From contig JAVBLK010000054.1 in NCBI GenBank assembly GCA_031553565.1, positions 1-14,114 on the forward strand: a stretch of 14,114 nucleotides of DNA. The letters run 5' to 3'. The stretch's first letter is position 1. Each line of letters begins with the position of its first letter. This DNA is from JAVBLK01 sp031553565 (GTDB lineage Bacteria; Bacillota; Clostridia; Christensenellales; DUVY01). Shown piece by piece: positions 13,896 through 14,114 of the stretch. The translations under genes were made by a program, and so were the position numbers. Below the pieces are notes generated by a model. It had not been told where the DNA came from. It saw only the letters and a program-made list of their open reading frames with translations, and ran no database searches.

Positions 13896-13923
13896 ATTAT
13901 AGCATTATTTTTATTAAACGCAA
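13896..13923 (-). promoter_or_regulatory. rpsO promoter
   Basis: On the minus strand TTGCGT (13923-13918), a 16-bp spacer and a perfect TATAAT (13901-13896). The start is expected near 13889. Confidence 0.6.
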
Positions 13924-13967
13924 GTGTTTTGTTGCGTTCTCTGTATGTAAGCAAAACAGTTCTGTGG

Positions 13968-14082
13968 ATTAAGGAAACAATGAATAAATACTCGAGCTGA
14001 ATTCGGACAGATTTTTGATACAGATTTTAAATTGCCGCCGCAGGCAATGCCGGGGCATTGACAAGGCGGGAATTTAGAAGCT
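13968..14082 (-). repeat. Interspersed palindromic repeat, copy 2 (inverted)
   Basis: This is the reverse complement of 61-175, 115 bases with four mismatches and no gaps. The inner hairpin (CAATGCC with GGCATTG) and the GCCGCC/GGCGGG arms are kept. Unlike copy 1, the symmetry does not continue past 14082, so this copy lacks the outer palindrome arm on that side. It lies upstream of the rpsO promoter. Nothing else is recognised from 14083 to the end of the window. Confidence 0.88.
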
Positions 14083-14114
14083 AAGTAAACGCTGATTAAA
14101 TGAGCGAGATTTTG

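Noticed and set aside
61..14082. The two inverted repeats as ends of a composite transposon
   Set aside because: Everything between them is core metabolism, ribosome or tRNA; there is no transposase, and no flanking target duplication was seen.

Overview
This window looks like a chromosomal stretch from a Gram-positive, Clostridia-type (Firmicutes) bacterium. The support is the short Firmicutes-style S15 and PNPase, TTGACA/TATAAT-type promoters, strong AGGAG ribosome binding sites, an AsnA-type asparagine synthetase, and a cytosolic tandem-PAS hybrid kinase of a kind common in clostridia. The assignment is inference; no rRNA or species marker is present. Base composition is moderate, near half G+C by eye.

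Layout. On the + strand at the left are asnA (305-1315) and a small two-helix membrane protein (1548-1856) with its own promoter. A bidirectional terminator (1876-1910) separates them from the minus-strand genes that fill the rest. From right to left these are: rpsO (S15) with a promoter and a leader of about 200 nt; a 12-helix membrane protein with a SHOCT tail; pnp; tRNA-Lys(CUU); a 73-bp tandem repeat; a close-packed run of hybrid histidine kinase, cyclophilin, methyltransferase, PAP2 membrane phosphatase and DUF1801 protein; then hisH and hisF.

How genes relate. rpsO and pnp are neighbours in many bacteria; here they are split by the membrane protein, and each of the three units has its own terminator or promoter. 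HisH and HisF form one enzyme (imidazole glycerol phosphate synthase); no other his gene is in view. The kinase-to-DUF1801 run has gaps of 36, 23 and 54 nt and one 8-nt overlap, so it may be one transcript, but its shared purpose is not apparent.

Unusual structure. Beyond the genes the window carries three separate families of repeat: a 115-bp palindrome-bearing element present in inverted orientation at both ends (61-175 and 13968-14082, four mismatches); a 156-bp MITE-like palindrome (3421-3576) flanked by an 8-bp target duplication just upstream of the hisH promoter; and 2.7 copies of a 73-bp tandem repeat (8858-9054). I see no defence system, phage gene, intact insertion sequence or CRISPR array.
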